From positions 23,956 to 87,955 of the forward strand of contig SACF01000015.1 in the NCBI GenBank assembly GCA_009928665.1: a stretch of 64,000 nucleotides of DNA, read 5' to 3'. Position 1 is the stretch's first letter. Each line of letters begins with the position of its first letter. Shown piece by piece: positions 17,542 through 27,038 of the stretch. Position numbers and translations under genes: made by a program. Below the pieces are notes generated by a model. It was given only the letters and a program-made list of their open reading frames with translations, ran no database searches and had not been told where the DNA came from. This stretch comes from Alphaproteobacteria bacterium (GTDB lineage Bacteria > Bacteroidota > Bacteroidia > Bacteroidales > FEN-979).

Positions 17542-18109
17542 ATGAAAACAAAAAAGAAAAATCTTCTTATCTTAGCCTGTGGAAGAAAGATCTGTCGGCG
17601 CTCCTGAAAGAACACCCCGACGACAAATTCTTTTTCCCGGGAGGAAAACGGATTTCAAAAGGATCGAAAACAGGGGATTTATCCGGTACTACAGCCCGGT
17701 GGCATTTTTACCCGGGACCCGCAAACAAGATTTATGACCGGCGAGATGCTCCCCTTACGTAAGCGCCACTATTGAAGGGATCGGTAACATCAGCGTTTCG
17801 GGCATTCTGGTCGGAGATTCCTACGTCTGTAACGGACAGTCACAGCGCGAAGGTACTTTCGCCATGAAAGTAGGAAACAAAAATTCCATCACGGGTATCA
17901 TAAACATTGTCTTTACGAACTTCAAGTTCAGTAAGAACAGCGGACTCCTGGAGAACGGGGAAGCAAGGATGAACGTCGAAGGAACGACCAGCGGAGGATT
18001 GAGCTTCGGATTTACCGGCGCCCTTGTTTATGAATGTAACCATACCGGCAGTCTGACCATCAACGGAAAGAAGTTTTACATAAACATTCAAACCGGAACC
18101 ATTCAATAA
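17542..18109 (+). pseudogene. Frameshifted remnant of a small secreted or lipoprotein gene
   Basis: Three pieces in three frames look like one decayed gene. Frame one starts at ATG 17542 with a lipoprotein-like leader (MKTKKKNLLILAC) and stops after about 21 codons. A second frame carries LWKKDLSALLKEHPDDKFFF and further plausible protein up to a TAA near 17759. A third frame continues with ATIEGIGNISVSGILVGDSY and runs to the stop at 18109 (81 residues from an internal ATG at 17864). Joining them would give a protein of about 185 residues. It has no recognised family. The alternative is a real 81-residue gene with unrelated upstream sequence. Confidence 0.55.
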
Positions 18110-18160
18110 CTAACCGGAGCCCTCAGGTCCCTGTTCCGTTGTCCCGCCCTTGTTCATGCG

Positions 18161-19324
18161 TTATTCGGCTTGTTTCAAACCCTGTGCTTTGATAAAGAAG
18201 GTGCCTTTAACGGGGATCCGCATCCCGGCCGGGATCGCTTTAAGGGGTGTGACCTGGATAAAACCGTCTTCCCGGAATCCGGTTTGTACCGGGATCCTGG
18301 TGAAATGAAAGTTGGCTGACTGATCCTGATCGGGAGTGATAAAAATGTAAGGATTGGCCTCATCCGTGATAACGGCTTCTTCGGGCAAGGCATCGACCGT
18401 CTGCTCCGATGTGTGTATCTCGGCAGCCACGAACATTCCCGGCAGGATCGCCGGTGATTTATTGATAAAATGGGCCAGCACCCTGACCGTTCGTGCATTT
18501 TCCTCCACCGTCCGGCCGATGGCTGCCACCTTTGCCTCATAAACCTCCCCGCTCAGGTTGGCCAGTTTAAAGGTGACCCGCTGACCGGTCGATACATAGG
18601 GAATATCCTTTTCGAACACCATCAGCTCAACGACAAGCGACGATTTATCCACTAAAATCATCAGAGGCACCTGGGGTTCAATGTACCGGCCCAGGTGAAC
18701 CTGGATCTTTTCCACACTGCCTCCGATCGGGGCCAGAATCCGTACCGATCGCTGAAGGTCGCCATCACGGATGGTTTCCGCTGAAATATTCAGAAGATTC
18801 AATTGCGCCTTCAACGAAGCATAACGGGCCTTGATCTCCTCGTACTCCGCCGTAACCTCCTGAAATTTCTTTTCTGATATGATCCGGTCCCTGACCAGCA
18901 ACTCCTGCCGCTTATAATCCTGCTCCTTCATCCTGAAGTTGCTCCTGACTTCCAGAAAATCCTGTTGCAGTCTGATGAATTCCGGGGAAATAACGGATAA
19001 TAAAGGGGCGCCTTTGACTACGACGGATCCCTCCTGGACCAGGATCTCTTCAATGCTGCCGCTTACCACCGAACTCACCTGGGCCAGGTTTTGCGGGTGA
19101 AGGATCAGCTTCCCTTTGGCATGGATATCCATCGAAAGCATTTCCGGGGTGATCCGGCCGAATGTAATCCCGGCGCTGTTCACCTGTTGCCGCGTCAGGA
19201 CAATGGTACCCGACGCTCCGGCCGCAGGCTCTTCCGTTGCATTTTCAGCCGACCGGCTGCACGAACAAAGAATGACGAGGGCAATCCCCGTTGTTACGGT
19301 CAAAAATCTGCGATACAATGCCAT
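18161..19324 (-). CDS. RND efflux periplasmic adaptor, CusB/CzcB type
   Basis: The protein has 387 residues with a lipoprotein signal (lipobox LCSC, Cys near residue 22). The order is a barrel-sandwich half, a coiled-coil hairpin (about 125-185, rich in Lys/Glu/Gln), the second sandwich half (VRILAPIGGSVEKI), a beta-barrel and a membrane-proximal domain, as in membrane-fusion proteins. It connects the inner-membrane pump to the outer-membrane channel. It lies 20 bases downstream of the pump gene on the same strand, so they form one operon. No His/Met-rich metal-binding tail is visible. Confidence 0.93.
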   Translation of the reverse strand: MALYRRFLTVTTGIALVILCSCSRSAENATEEPAAGASGTIVLTRQQVNSAGITFGRITPEMLSMDIHAKGKLILHPQNLAQVSSVVSGSIEEILVQEGSVVVKGAPLLSVISPEFIRLQQDFLEVRSNFRMKEQDYKRQELLVRDRIISEKKFQEVTAEYEEIKARYASLKAQLNLLNISAETIRDGDLQRSVRILAPIGGSVEKIQVHLGRYIEPQVPLMILVDKSSLVVELMVFEKDIPYVSTGQRVTFKLANLSGEVYEAKVAAIGRTVEENARTVRVLAHFINKSPAILPGMFVAAEIHTSEQTVDALPEEAVITDEANPYIFITPDQDQSANFHFTRIPVQTGFREDGFIQVTPLKAIPAGMRIPVKGTFFIKAQGLKQAE

Positions 19325-19344
19325 ATGTTTCCTGATTTTTAAGG

Positions 19345-22300
19345 TTACTCTCCGATTAACCTGTTAATTTCAATTACCGTTTGATTATAGGCCCCCAGCT
19401 CTGTAATGTAATCGTACTGTATAGAAAATGCTTCGCCCAGGGAGATCACATAATCAAAATAATCGATCTCGCCGGCGTGGTAACTTTTTTCAGCGCTCTC
19501 GATCATGCCTTCCGACTGGTTCAGTGCAGCCTGTTCGTAATAGTCAAGATTTGACCGGTGCTGATCCAGACTTTTACTCAAACGGTCCAGTTCCAAGGCC
19601 AGTTGCCGCTTACCGATTTCGCGTTCATTCAGGGCGATTTCCCGGTTGATTTTGGCCGACTGGATCTTTCCGGCCGGGACCCAGAACCATACCGGGATCG
19701 AAAGACCATACTGGAATCCTGTATAGTCGCCCATCTGATCGATCGACTGGGTGAACCATCCGATGTTGAAAGCGGGAGCAGCACTCCACGACTCTTTACG
19801 CAGGTTCGCTTTCTGATAATCCACCTGCAAGTCGAGATAATGCAGGTATATGCTGTTTTCAGAATTCAGACCCGGCTTCATCACGGTGGTCAACCGTTCC
19901 GGTTTCGTTGCCGGCGGAACCAGGGGATCCTCCAGGCAAAGAAGATGTTTGAGTTCCGCTTCCGCAATGAGGAAGTCGGATTGCAACGATTTAAGTTGGT
20001 TTTTCACCCTCAGGGCACGCGATTCAGCCATTAGCCAGGTCAGCCGGTTAATGCTCCCCGACTCATACTGTTTCTTTGAGGCGCTGATGAAGTCGGCAAA
20101 GACACTGTCCTGTTTTTTAAGAATCCTCAGTTGTGCCGCCAGGTTATTCCATCCGGAGAATTTCAGTCGCACCTCGGCAATGAATTCCCGCGTTTTCAGC
20201 GCAGCCAGATCGCCGGTAAGCCGGGTTTTCCGCTTCTGTACGGCTGCCTGTTCCACGTAAACCATGGGGAAGGCTATTCCCTGTGAAATGGTGATCTTGT
20301 AATCATGCAGATCGGAGTTGATCTCCCCGTCTTCGACCAGGATGACCGGCGACTGAATGTCGACGGCCGATTGGATCAGTTTCTTTTGAGCCTGAACCTC
20401 GAGGTTGAAATTTTTCACCCTGGGATTGTTTTTCAGGGCTGATTCAACCGCCTGTTCCATGGTCAGTTCACGGGGTGTTACCTGTGCCTCAACGGCCAGG
20501 GGTAATGCCACGATCATCAGCAGTATTGCAGGGGCTGCAGGCAGGGCTTTAGCCCTTTTCAGCCTGCTGACAAATCCCTTCACGCCAGCGTTAAAGATGA
20601 GGTACAGAACGGGTAACACCACCAGGGTCAGAAAAGAAGAGGTAAGAATTCCACCAATCACTACGCTTGCCAAGGGTTTCTGCACTTCAGCCCCTGCCGC
20701 CGTGGATAGGGCCATCGGAACAAAACCCATTGCGGCGACCAGCGAAGTCATGATCACCGGACGCAACCGGTCGGAGGTGCCCTGCCGGATCCTTTCAAGG
20801 ATATCGGTTACACCTTCCTTTTCAAGCTGGTTATAATGCGAAATCAGAACGATGCCATTCAACACGGCAATCCCGAAAAGTGCGATGAATCCAACCCCTG
20901 CCGAGATGCTGAAGGGCATACCGCGGATCAGCAGCATCCAAATCCCGCCGACGGCCGCCAGCGGTATAGCGGTAAAGATCATGACCGATTGCCGGAAGGA
21001 TCCAAAAGCAAAGAAAAGCATCACGAAGATCGCGGCAAGCGCAACAGGAACTGCAATAGCGGAGGTTTGTTTGGCCGATTTCAGGTTTTCAAACTGTCCT
21101 CCGTAGGTGATATAGTAACCCGACGGTAAAATGAGCTCCTTTTTCAGGATCCGGTCCGCTTCCCCGATGAAGGACTCCACATCACGGTTCCTGACGTTAA
21201 TCCCGATCGTGACCCGGCGCTGGGTCTGCTCCCGTGAAATCTGCATCGGCCCATTGATCATCCGGATGTCGGCAACCTGGCTCAACAGAATCAGATCCTC
21301 ATTGGGCCTGTTGATCCGGAGGTTTGTCAGGGCATCGGGATTCCTCCGGAATTCCTCATCCAACCTGACGACCAGATCGAACCGTTTCTCACCTTCAAAG
21401 ACCAGACCGGTTGATTCACCGGCAAATGCCGTTTTTACAATCCGGTTTACCTCGTTGATGTTCAACCCGTACTGCGCAATCCGGTCACGGTTATAGGTGA
21501 CCACGAGCTGGGGCAACCCCACGATCTGTTCTACACGTACATCGCCCGATCCCTGAATTTTCCGGATCAGGTTGGCGCCCTGGTTGGCCAGGGTGAACAA
21601 CTGGTCCAGATCTTCCCCGAATATTTTTATAGCCACATCTGCCTTGACCCCGGTCATCAGTTCATTGAAACGAAGCTGGATAGGCTGCGAAAAATCAAAC
21701 GAGACACCCGGCAGAACATCGAGGGCCGCTTTCATCTTTTCCACCATCTCTTCACGGTTTTTTGCCGACTTCCACGAGCTTTTGGGTTTCATGGTGATCA
21801 TGATGTCGGCATCCTCGATGGCCATAGGATCGGTAGGGATTTCTGCAGACCCGATCTTGGAGACGACATGTATGACTTCCGGAAAGTTGCCGGTCAGGAT
21901 CTCTTCTACCCGCGTAGTGGTAGCAATGCTCTGCGACAGAGATGTTCCGGGGGTCAACGTCATCTGGCAGGCGAGGTCTCCTTCCTCAAGCGTCGGCAGG
22001 AACTCTCCGCCCATGCGCGTAAAAATCCACAGGCTTACCACCACAATGACCAGTGTGGAACCAATGACCGCAACCGGGATTTTAAGGGCTACATTCAAAG
22101 CTTTATCGTGCTGACGGTGCATGAAATCCATGATCCGGTCGGAGATGTTCCCCTTCATGATAACCTTTTTCTTCAGGAATACCGACGCGATCATCGGAAC
22201 GTATGTGAACGACAGCAAAAGGGCGCCCAATAAAGCAAAACTCACGGTCTGAGCCATGGGTTTGAACATCTTCCCTTCGGTTCCGGAAAAAGCAAATATG

Positions 22301-23682
22301 GGAATGTAGACAATCAGGATGATAAAAACCCCGAATATGGCGGATCGCCCAACCCGGGTCGCCGATTGGAACACGGTTGCATCCATTTCATGTTGGGTCA
22401 GGGTACGGTTGTTAAAATGTCGCTGAAGATGATGGATCATCCCCTCCACCACAATGACCGACCCGTCGACAATGAGCCCGAAGTCGATGGCCCCGAGACT
22501 CATAAGGTTGGCCGAAACGCCGAAAACATTCATCATCGAAATGGCAAACAGCATCGACAAAGGAATTACGGAAGCTACAATCAGCCCCGATCTGAAATTG
22601 CCCAACAGCAGAACCAGCACGAAGATCACGATGAGACCGCCTTCGACCAGATTTTTTGTGACCGTCTGAATGGTCTTTTTGATGAGTACCGACCGGTCGA
22701 GATAGGGTTTGATCTCCAGGCCGGGCGGCAATAGGGTCTGGATGCGGGCCATCCGTTCTTTGACCCGCCCGATGACTTTCGAGCTGTTGTCGCCCTTGAG
22801 CATCAGGGTGATCCCGCCGACTGCCTCCCCTTTCCCGTCTTTGGTCATGGCCCCGAACCTGGGCGGCGCTCCGGTCTTGACAGTGGCGATATCACCCACC
22901 AGCAACGGGATGCCGTTGATCTGCTTCACAACGATCTTTTCAATGTCCTCCCGGTTCTTTACGATCCCCTGGGTCCGGATATAGTAAGCATTCTGCTTTT
23001 TTTCGATATAGCTTCCGCCCGAGTTCTGATTGTTCTTCTCCAGCGCCTCAAAAATCTCGGTGATCGTCAGGTTCATACCGACCAGCTTCTGGGGGTTGAT
23101 CGCCACTTCGTACTGCTTCAGCAATCCTCCGAAAGAACTGATATCGACGATACCGGGGATTCCCGACAGATGCCTTTTGACGATCCAGTCCTGGATGGTC
23201 CGTAGATCATACAGCGAGTAGATTTGCTCAAAACCCGGCCGGGGTTGTAAAACATACTGGTAGATCTCTCCGAGACCGGTAGTTACAGGCATCATCTCGG
23301 GAGTGCCATAATTTTCGGGTATCCGGCTTTCCGCTACCTTGATCTGTTCCGAAACCCGCTGCCGCGCCTTGAGAATATCGACTTTGTCTTTAAAAACAAT
23401 CGTCACAACCGACAATCCGAAGCGGGAAATCGAACGAATTTCAGTTACATCCTGAATGTTTGCCATGGTCGTCTCAACCGGGAAGGTGATGAACTGCTCC
23501 ACCTCCTGGGGCGCCAGCGAAGGAGAGACCGTAATGACCTGAACCTGGTTGTTGGTGATGTCGGGTACGGCATCAACCGGCAACTGGATGAAATTATAGA
23601 TTCCCCAGATGATCAGCGCCAGGGTCAGCATTCCGATCACGAGTTTATTCCGGATGGAAAAATCGATGGTCTTGTTCAGCAT
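19345..23682 (-). CDS. Heavy-metal RND pump (CusA/CzcA type) fused to TolC-like outer-membrane channel
   Basis: The protein has about 1445 residues from the ATG at 23682 (MLNKTIDFSIRNK). A longer frame from 23739 adds 19 residues that do not fit the family. The first 1040 residues are an HME-type RND transporter, with the LPVDAVPDITNNQVQ start, the TM4 proton-relay region GAIDFGLIVDGSVIVVEG and the usual large periplasmic loops. After TM12, at about residue 1050, a signal-like hydrophobic stretch leads into an outer-membrane efflux domain (LTMEQAVESALKNNP, then coiled-coil and barrel segments). The fusion would place pump and channel in one chain. It is probably Cu/Ag/Co/Zn efflux; the metal cannot be assigned. 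Confidence 0.93.
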   Translation of the reverse strand: MLNKTIDFSIRNKLVIGMLTLALIIWGIYNFIQLPVDAVPDITNNQVQVITVSPSLAPQEVEQFITFPVETTMANIQDVTEIRSISRFGLSVVTIVFKDKVDILKARQRVSEQIKVAESRIPENYGTPEMMPVTTGLGEIYQYVLQPRPGFEQIYSLYDLRTIQDWIVKRHLSGIPGIVDISSFGGLLKQYEVAINPQKLVGMNLTITEIFEALEKNNQNSGGSYIEKKQNAYYIRTQGIVKNREDIEKIVVKQINGIPLLVGDIATVKTGAPPRFGAMTKDGKGEAVGGITLMLKGDNSSKVIGRVKERMARIQTLLPPGLEIKPYLDRSVLIKKTIQTVTKNLVEGGLIVIFVLVLLLGNFRSGLIVASVIPLSMLFAISMMNVFGVSANLMSLGAIDFGLIVDGSVIVVEGMIHHLQRHFNNRTLTQHEMDATVFQSATRVGRSAIFGVFIILIVYIPIFAFSGTEGKMFKPMAQTVSFALLGALLLSFTYVPMIASVFLKKKVIMKGNISDRIMDFMHRQHDKALNVALKIPVAVIGSTLVIVVVSLWIFTRMGGEFLPTLEEGDLACQMTLTPGTSLSQSIATTTRVEEILTGNFPEVIHVVSKIGSAEIPTDPMAIEDADIMITMKPKSSWKSAKNREEMVEKMKAALDVLPGVSFDFSQPIQLRFNELMTGVKADVAIKIFGEDLDQLFTLANQGANLIRKIQGSGDVRVEQIVGLPQLVVTYNRDRIAQYGLNINEVNRIVKTAFAGESTGLVFEGEKRFDLVVRLDEEFRRNPDALTNLRINRPNEDLILLSQVADIRMINGPMQISREQTQRRVTIGINVRNRDVESFIGEADRILKKELILPSGYYITYGGQFENLKSAKQTSAIAVPVALAAIFVMLFFAFGSFRQSVMIFTAIPLAAVGGIWMLLIRGMPFSISAGVGFIALFGIAVLNGIVLISHYNQLEKEGVTDILERIRQGTSDRLRPVIMTSLVAAMGFVPMALSTAAGAEVQKPLASVVIGGILTSSFLTLVVLPVLYLIFNAGVKGFVSRLKRAKALPAAPAILLMIVALPLAVEAQVTPRELTMEQAVESALKNNPRVKNFNLEVQAQKKLIQSAVDIQSPVILVEDGEINSDLHDYKITISQGIAFPMVYVEQAAVQKRKTRLTGDLAALKTREFIAEVRLKFSGWNNLAAQLRILKKQDSVFADFISASKKQYESGSINRLTWLMAESRALRVKNQLKSLQSDFLIAEAELKHLLCLEDPLVPPATKPERLTTVMKPGLNSENSIYLHYLDLQVDYQKANLRKESWSAAPAFNIGWFTQSIDQMGDYTGFQYGLSIPVWFWVPAGKIQSAKINREIALNEREIGKRQLALELDRLSKSLDQHRSNLDYYEQAALNQSEGMIESAEKSYHAGEIDYFDYVISLGEAFSIQYDYITELGAYNQTVIEINRLIGE

Positions 23683-23830
23683 GGTGTCGGCTTTGTGATA
23701 ATCTGAAACAACAAAAATCAAAAACCATTTAATCCGCAATCGTTCCCTATGGCCGGCTTCGTCCCGGCAACGCGTTCCGTGTCATTATCCATGAAAAACT
23801 TCCCCGCCGGAACAATGGTCGGCGGGAGGT

Positions 23831-26692
23831 TCAGGGAGTAACAACCATCAGCTTGCAGTACCTTGTACCCGAAGAGGTCTTTAATACGCATATGTACAAA
23901 CCGTCGGGAACCCTTACCCCCGTATCGTTCCTGCAATCCCAGTGAAACCGGTTATAACCCTGGTGGGCAGTGCCCGTAAACAATCCTGAAATCTGATTTC
24001 CCAGCATATCATAGACCGCCAAACTGACCGCATCCTTTCTTTCCAGGTAGAATCCGAATTGAAACCGTTCTGACGAAGGATTGGGAAAAGCAGCCAGCCG
24101 GAGTTCTCCCGGATCAGGCTGCGTACCGGGTTCATCCACCGCGGTGAATATTGGTTTCGGGAGCTTTTTGGTGGTATATAAATGGTATTCGCCGGCTGAT
24201 AAGTCAATCCCATCCGTAAGGTTGGCAACATTCAGAGAATCGCCTGAGAAATAGTCATACCAGATTCCGGTTTTAGTGAATCCGGGGACGATGGTCCCGC
24301 CTGCGACATCGAAATTCCCGATGATGGCAACATCCATATCCTGACTCCGGAGTGTGATTCCTTTCAAGGCGCCGCGCACATTCAGGGTGAAATCGGCGGT
24401 TTCGAAAACGGGCTGATTCTTTTTCAGATCGGCCAGCGCTGCAACGGTGTTGAACAGATACTTTCTGCGCCACTGTTGCAGGTAATCCCACCGGATTGGT
24501 TTCGGATCAAGCCGCGAAGCACTGGTACCCGAAGGATAATTAATGCTGTAATCATATCCGAGCTCTTCAAATTGCCAGAACATCTTCGGCCCGGGGATCG
24601 TCAGGAAAAAAGCAGCCGCCATCCCCGACCGGAGCAGGGCAACCGATGTGTCGCGGCAACTGTAGGGCGGACTGGAAATATTACCCGAAGAGATGTTCCG
24701 GAACATCTGCCGCTCCTCATCGTGACTCTCCATGTACCCGATCACATGGGGATCGGCCCAGCCCCTGTTGACATACGAAATCCAGGAAAAATCGGACGAC
24801 GTTCCCGAGTTCCAGCCCATTGTGCCCTGACTGTATGCATTGTTCAGATTCCCCCAAAGCATCATTCCGTCATCCGAAAGTTCTTTCTCCTCGTTGTTGT
24901 CGGCGAAATGTTCGAGAATAAAGTAGATCTCCGGGTTGATTTGCGTAACTGAATTGCGGTAGTCGTTGAGTAGCGTTATCCTTGCCGTGTCCCTGCGCCC
25001 CCACAACGCGACATTGTCGGGATAGGAATTCACTTGTGTGAAACCTTTGGAGAGATCGAACCTGAACCCGTCGATATGATATTCCGATGCCCAGTAACCA
25101 ATAACCCTTTTGCAAAACTCCCGCGTGTAAACACTTTGATGGTTGAAGTCGAGCCCGACATTATAAGGATGCTTGGGAATCTGGTTAAACCATGGACTGT
25201 TAGCGGCAGGCCGGTTGGCTTCGTTATCCCAGTATAACCGCACCAATGGTGATTTTCCGAACTGATGGTTCAATACAATGTCGAGAATCACCGCGATTCC
25301 CTGGTCATGTGCCGCCTCAATAAATTGTTTCAACCCCTCCCGGGTCCCGTAGTACTTGTCGGGAGCAAACATGAAATCGGGATTGTATCCCCAGCTTATA
25401 TTGCCTTCAAATTCCATGACGGGCATCAGTTCGATGGCGTTGATCCCGAGACGCTTCAGGTATTGCAGCGTGTCGATCAGTGAAGGATAATCATGCTGAA
25501 CCGTGAAATCGCGGATCAACAATTCATAAATAATGAGGTCGGTCGCGGCGGGTGGCGTGAAAGCGGTACCGCTCCAGGGATAAGGAGTCTGGGAAGTCTG
25601 TAAATAGGAACAAATATCCGTTGTTTTGCCTTCAGGGTATGGAAGCAGTCCGGGATAGGTTGCAGGATCGATGTACTTGTCGTCGGGGTCGCACACTTTG
25701 TCGCAGTATGGATCGGCGATGCGGAGGCTGCCATCGACCAGGTACTGGAACAGGTACTCCGTACGGGGGATCAGGTTCCCGATACGGATCCAGTACCGGT
25801 TGTTATCGGATGTCTGCATCATGTAATGCGCCGAATCGCAATGCCAGTCATTGAAACTTCCGATCACGAACACATTTTTCTTGCCGGGTGCAAAGAGTGA
25901 CAGAATAACGGTGGTCGAATCCATGTAATTGATCCCGTCGACCACTCCCTGCGGCAACTCAGCCGTTACCGGCGGGGTGACCACAGTATAGCTGAAGGAG
26001 TCGGCGCGGGCAGCCGTGTCGTTTACCGCGACGATCTTAACCCAGTTTGTAACCCAGTAATGACCGAATGGGTCGGCCAGGATCGTATCGGTAATGGTGG
26101 TTCCGGCTATAGCCTTTACCAGGACGTTATTCACATAAATCTTCAGACTGTCGGCCAGCGGGCTGGTCGCTTTCACCGCAATGGTATCGTTAAGGTCGGG
26201 GAAAAGGGCTTTATTGTCAGGAAGGATGATGTTTACGCTGGTGGCGGCAGGATAGACGTCGGAATAGATGTCGGCGCCATTGGCTTCCCGGCCGACCTTC
26301 GATCCGTCGCTGTTTCTGAATACAAAAGCAAGCTTTTCAATCTTTTCCCCCGCGGGAACACCATACCAGGCCCGGATCGATGGCGTCATTCTGATCTGGT
26401 ACTTATCATTGCCCAAGGGGGTCATCAGCGCTTTGGGAATGTTCTGATTCCACTCGGCGATCACATATTTCCAGTCGGTCGGCGAGGTGCTTTGATCGGT
26501 GATGACGCCGGTGTGCGCATAAATGGAACCCGAAAAATTGATCAATGCCGCATTCCCGAGCGAAGCATCATAAACAACTGTACATGAGTCTATATCGGTC
26601 GGATAAACCGGGATGGTCACAACCGTTTGTGACCGGAGCAGAAAGGGGATCACGATCAGAGCCATGATCATGCCAGGCGTTGTTTTATACAT
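23831..26692 (-). CDS. Secreted GH13 alpha-amylase with T9SS sorting domain
   Basis: The protein has 953 residues from ATG 26692. An upstream in-frame ATG at 26719 lies inside the promoter -7 box and is rejected. After a signal peptide come about 240 residues of N-terminal beta domains, a CBM48-like module (NVFVIGSFNDW), then the GH13 barrel with nucleophile D546 (GFRFDLSKG), acid/base E594 (FILEHFADN) and D658 (MESHDEE). The last 85 residues are a T9SS type A sorting domain (FPNPSSERFQFGF ... GLYICVL). It should act on alpha-1,4-glucans at the cell surface and fits the adjacent sus genes. Confidence 0.93.
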   Translation of the reverse strand: MYKTTPGMIMALIVIPFLLRSQTVVTIPVYPTDIDSCTVVYDASLGNAALINFSGSIYAHTGVITDQSTSPTDWKYVIAEWNQNIPKALMTPLGNDKYQIRMTPSIRAWYGVPAGEKIEKLAFVFRNSDGSKVGREANGADIYSDVYPAATSVNIILPDNKALFPDLNDTIAVKATSPLADSLKIYVNNVLVKAIAGTTITDTILADPFGHYWVTNWVKIVAVNDTAARADSFSYTVVTPPVTAELPQGVVDGINYMDSTTVILSLFAPGKKNVFVIGSFNDWHCDSAHYMMQTSDNNRYWIRIGNLIPRTEYLFQYLVDGSLRIADPYCDKVCDPDDKYIDPATYPGLLPYPEGKTTDICSYLQTSQTPYPWSGTAFTPPAATDLIIYELLIRDFTVQHDYPSLIDTLQYLKRLGINAIELMPVMEFEGNISWGYNPDFMFAPDKYYGTREGLKQFIEAAHDQGIAVILDIVLNHQFGKSPLVRLYWDNEANRPAANSPWFNQIPKHPYNVGLDFNHQSVYTREFCKRVIGYWASEYHIDGFRFDLSKGFTQVNSYPDNVALWGRRDTARITLLNDYRNSVTQINPEIYFILEHFADNNEEKELSDDGMMLWGNLNNAYSQGTMGWNSGTSSDFSWISYVNRGWADPHVIGYMESHDEERQMFRNISSGNISSPPYSCRDTSVALLRSGMAAAFFLTIPGPKMFWQFEELGYDYSINYPSGTSASRLDPKPIRWDYLQQWRRKYLFNTVAALADLKKNQPVFETADFTLNVRGALKGITLRSQDMDVAIIGNFDVAGGTIVPGFTKTGIWYDYFSGDSLNVANLTDGIDLSAGEYHLYTTKKLPKPIFTAVDEPGTQPDPGELRLAAFPNPSSERFQFGFYLERKDAVSLAVYDMLGNQISGLFTGTAHQGYNRFHWDCRNDTGVRVPDGLYICVLKTSSGTRYCKLMVVTP

Positions 26693-26716
26693 GGTAAGAG
26701 CTATTTTGAATTCATG

Positions 26717-26747
26717 CAAATGTAATTAAAACAAGATTTTTGTCAAA
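26717..26747 (-). promoter_or_regulatory. Promoter of the secreted amylase gene
   Basis: On the minus strand, TTTG (26747-26744), a 19-base spacer and TACATTTG (26724-26717) match the Bacteroidota promoter exactly. Transcription would start near 26710, which rules out the ATG at 26719. Confidence 0.75.
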
Positions 26748-26802
26748 TCATTCTCCAAACAAATGAATTTAAAAAATAGGGGCAGGAATTTTATTAAATT
26801 CA

Positions 26803-26832
26803 TTTGTTTTTAGATTATTACCGGTAAATTTG
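26803..26832 (+). promoter_or_regulatory. Promoter of the susCDE operon
   Basis: TTTG at 26803-26806, an 18-base spacer and TAAATTTG at 26825-26832 match the Bacteroidota promoter. Transcription would start near 26839, leaving an AT-rich leader of about 200 bases before the susC ATG. The divergent amylase promoter lies 56 bases away, so a shared regulator could act on both. Confidence 0.75.
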
Positions 26833-27038
26833 TGTTGAAGTTCTACAAATGAAGATGCTTCTGCCGATACCGGAAAAATAAATGTGGCATGTGAATACTT
26901 AAATTTTCATAAAAAATGATCACCAATTAAAAAATTAAGTTATTTTTGACCTGTTTTAACCGTTTTTTTCCTAAAATGCATGATCTTTACTGGATTATTC
27001 TGTAATAAACAATATGTTTAACCCTTAATTTTATCTTT

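Noticed and set aside
17303..17545. 80-residue plus-strand frame
   Set aside because: Low-quality composition and no start context; its second half overlaps the upstream part of the pseudogene in another frame.
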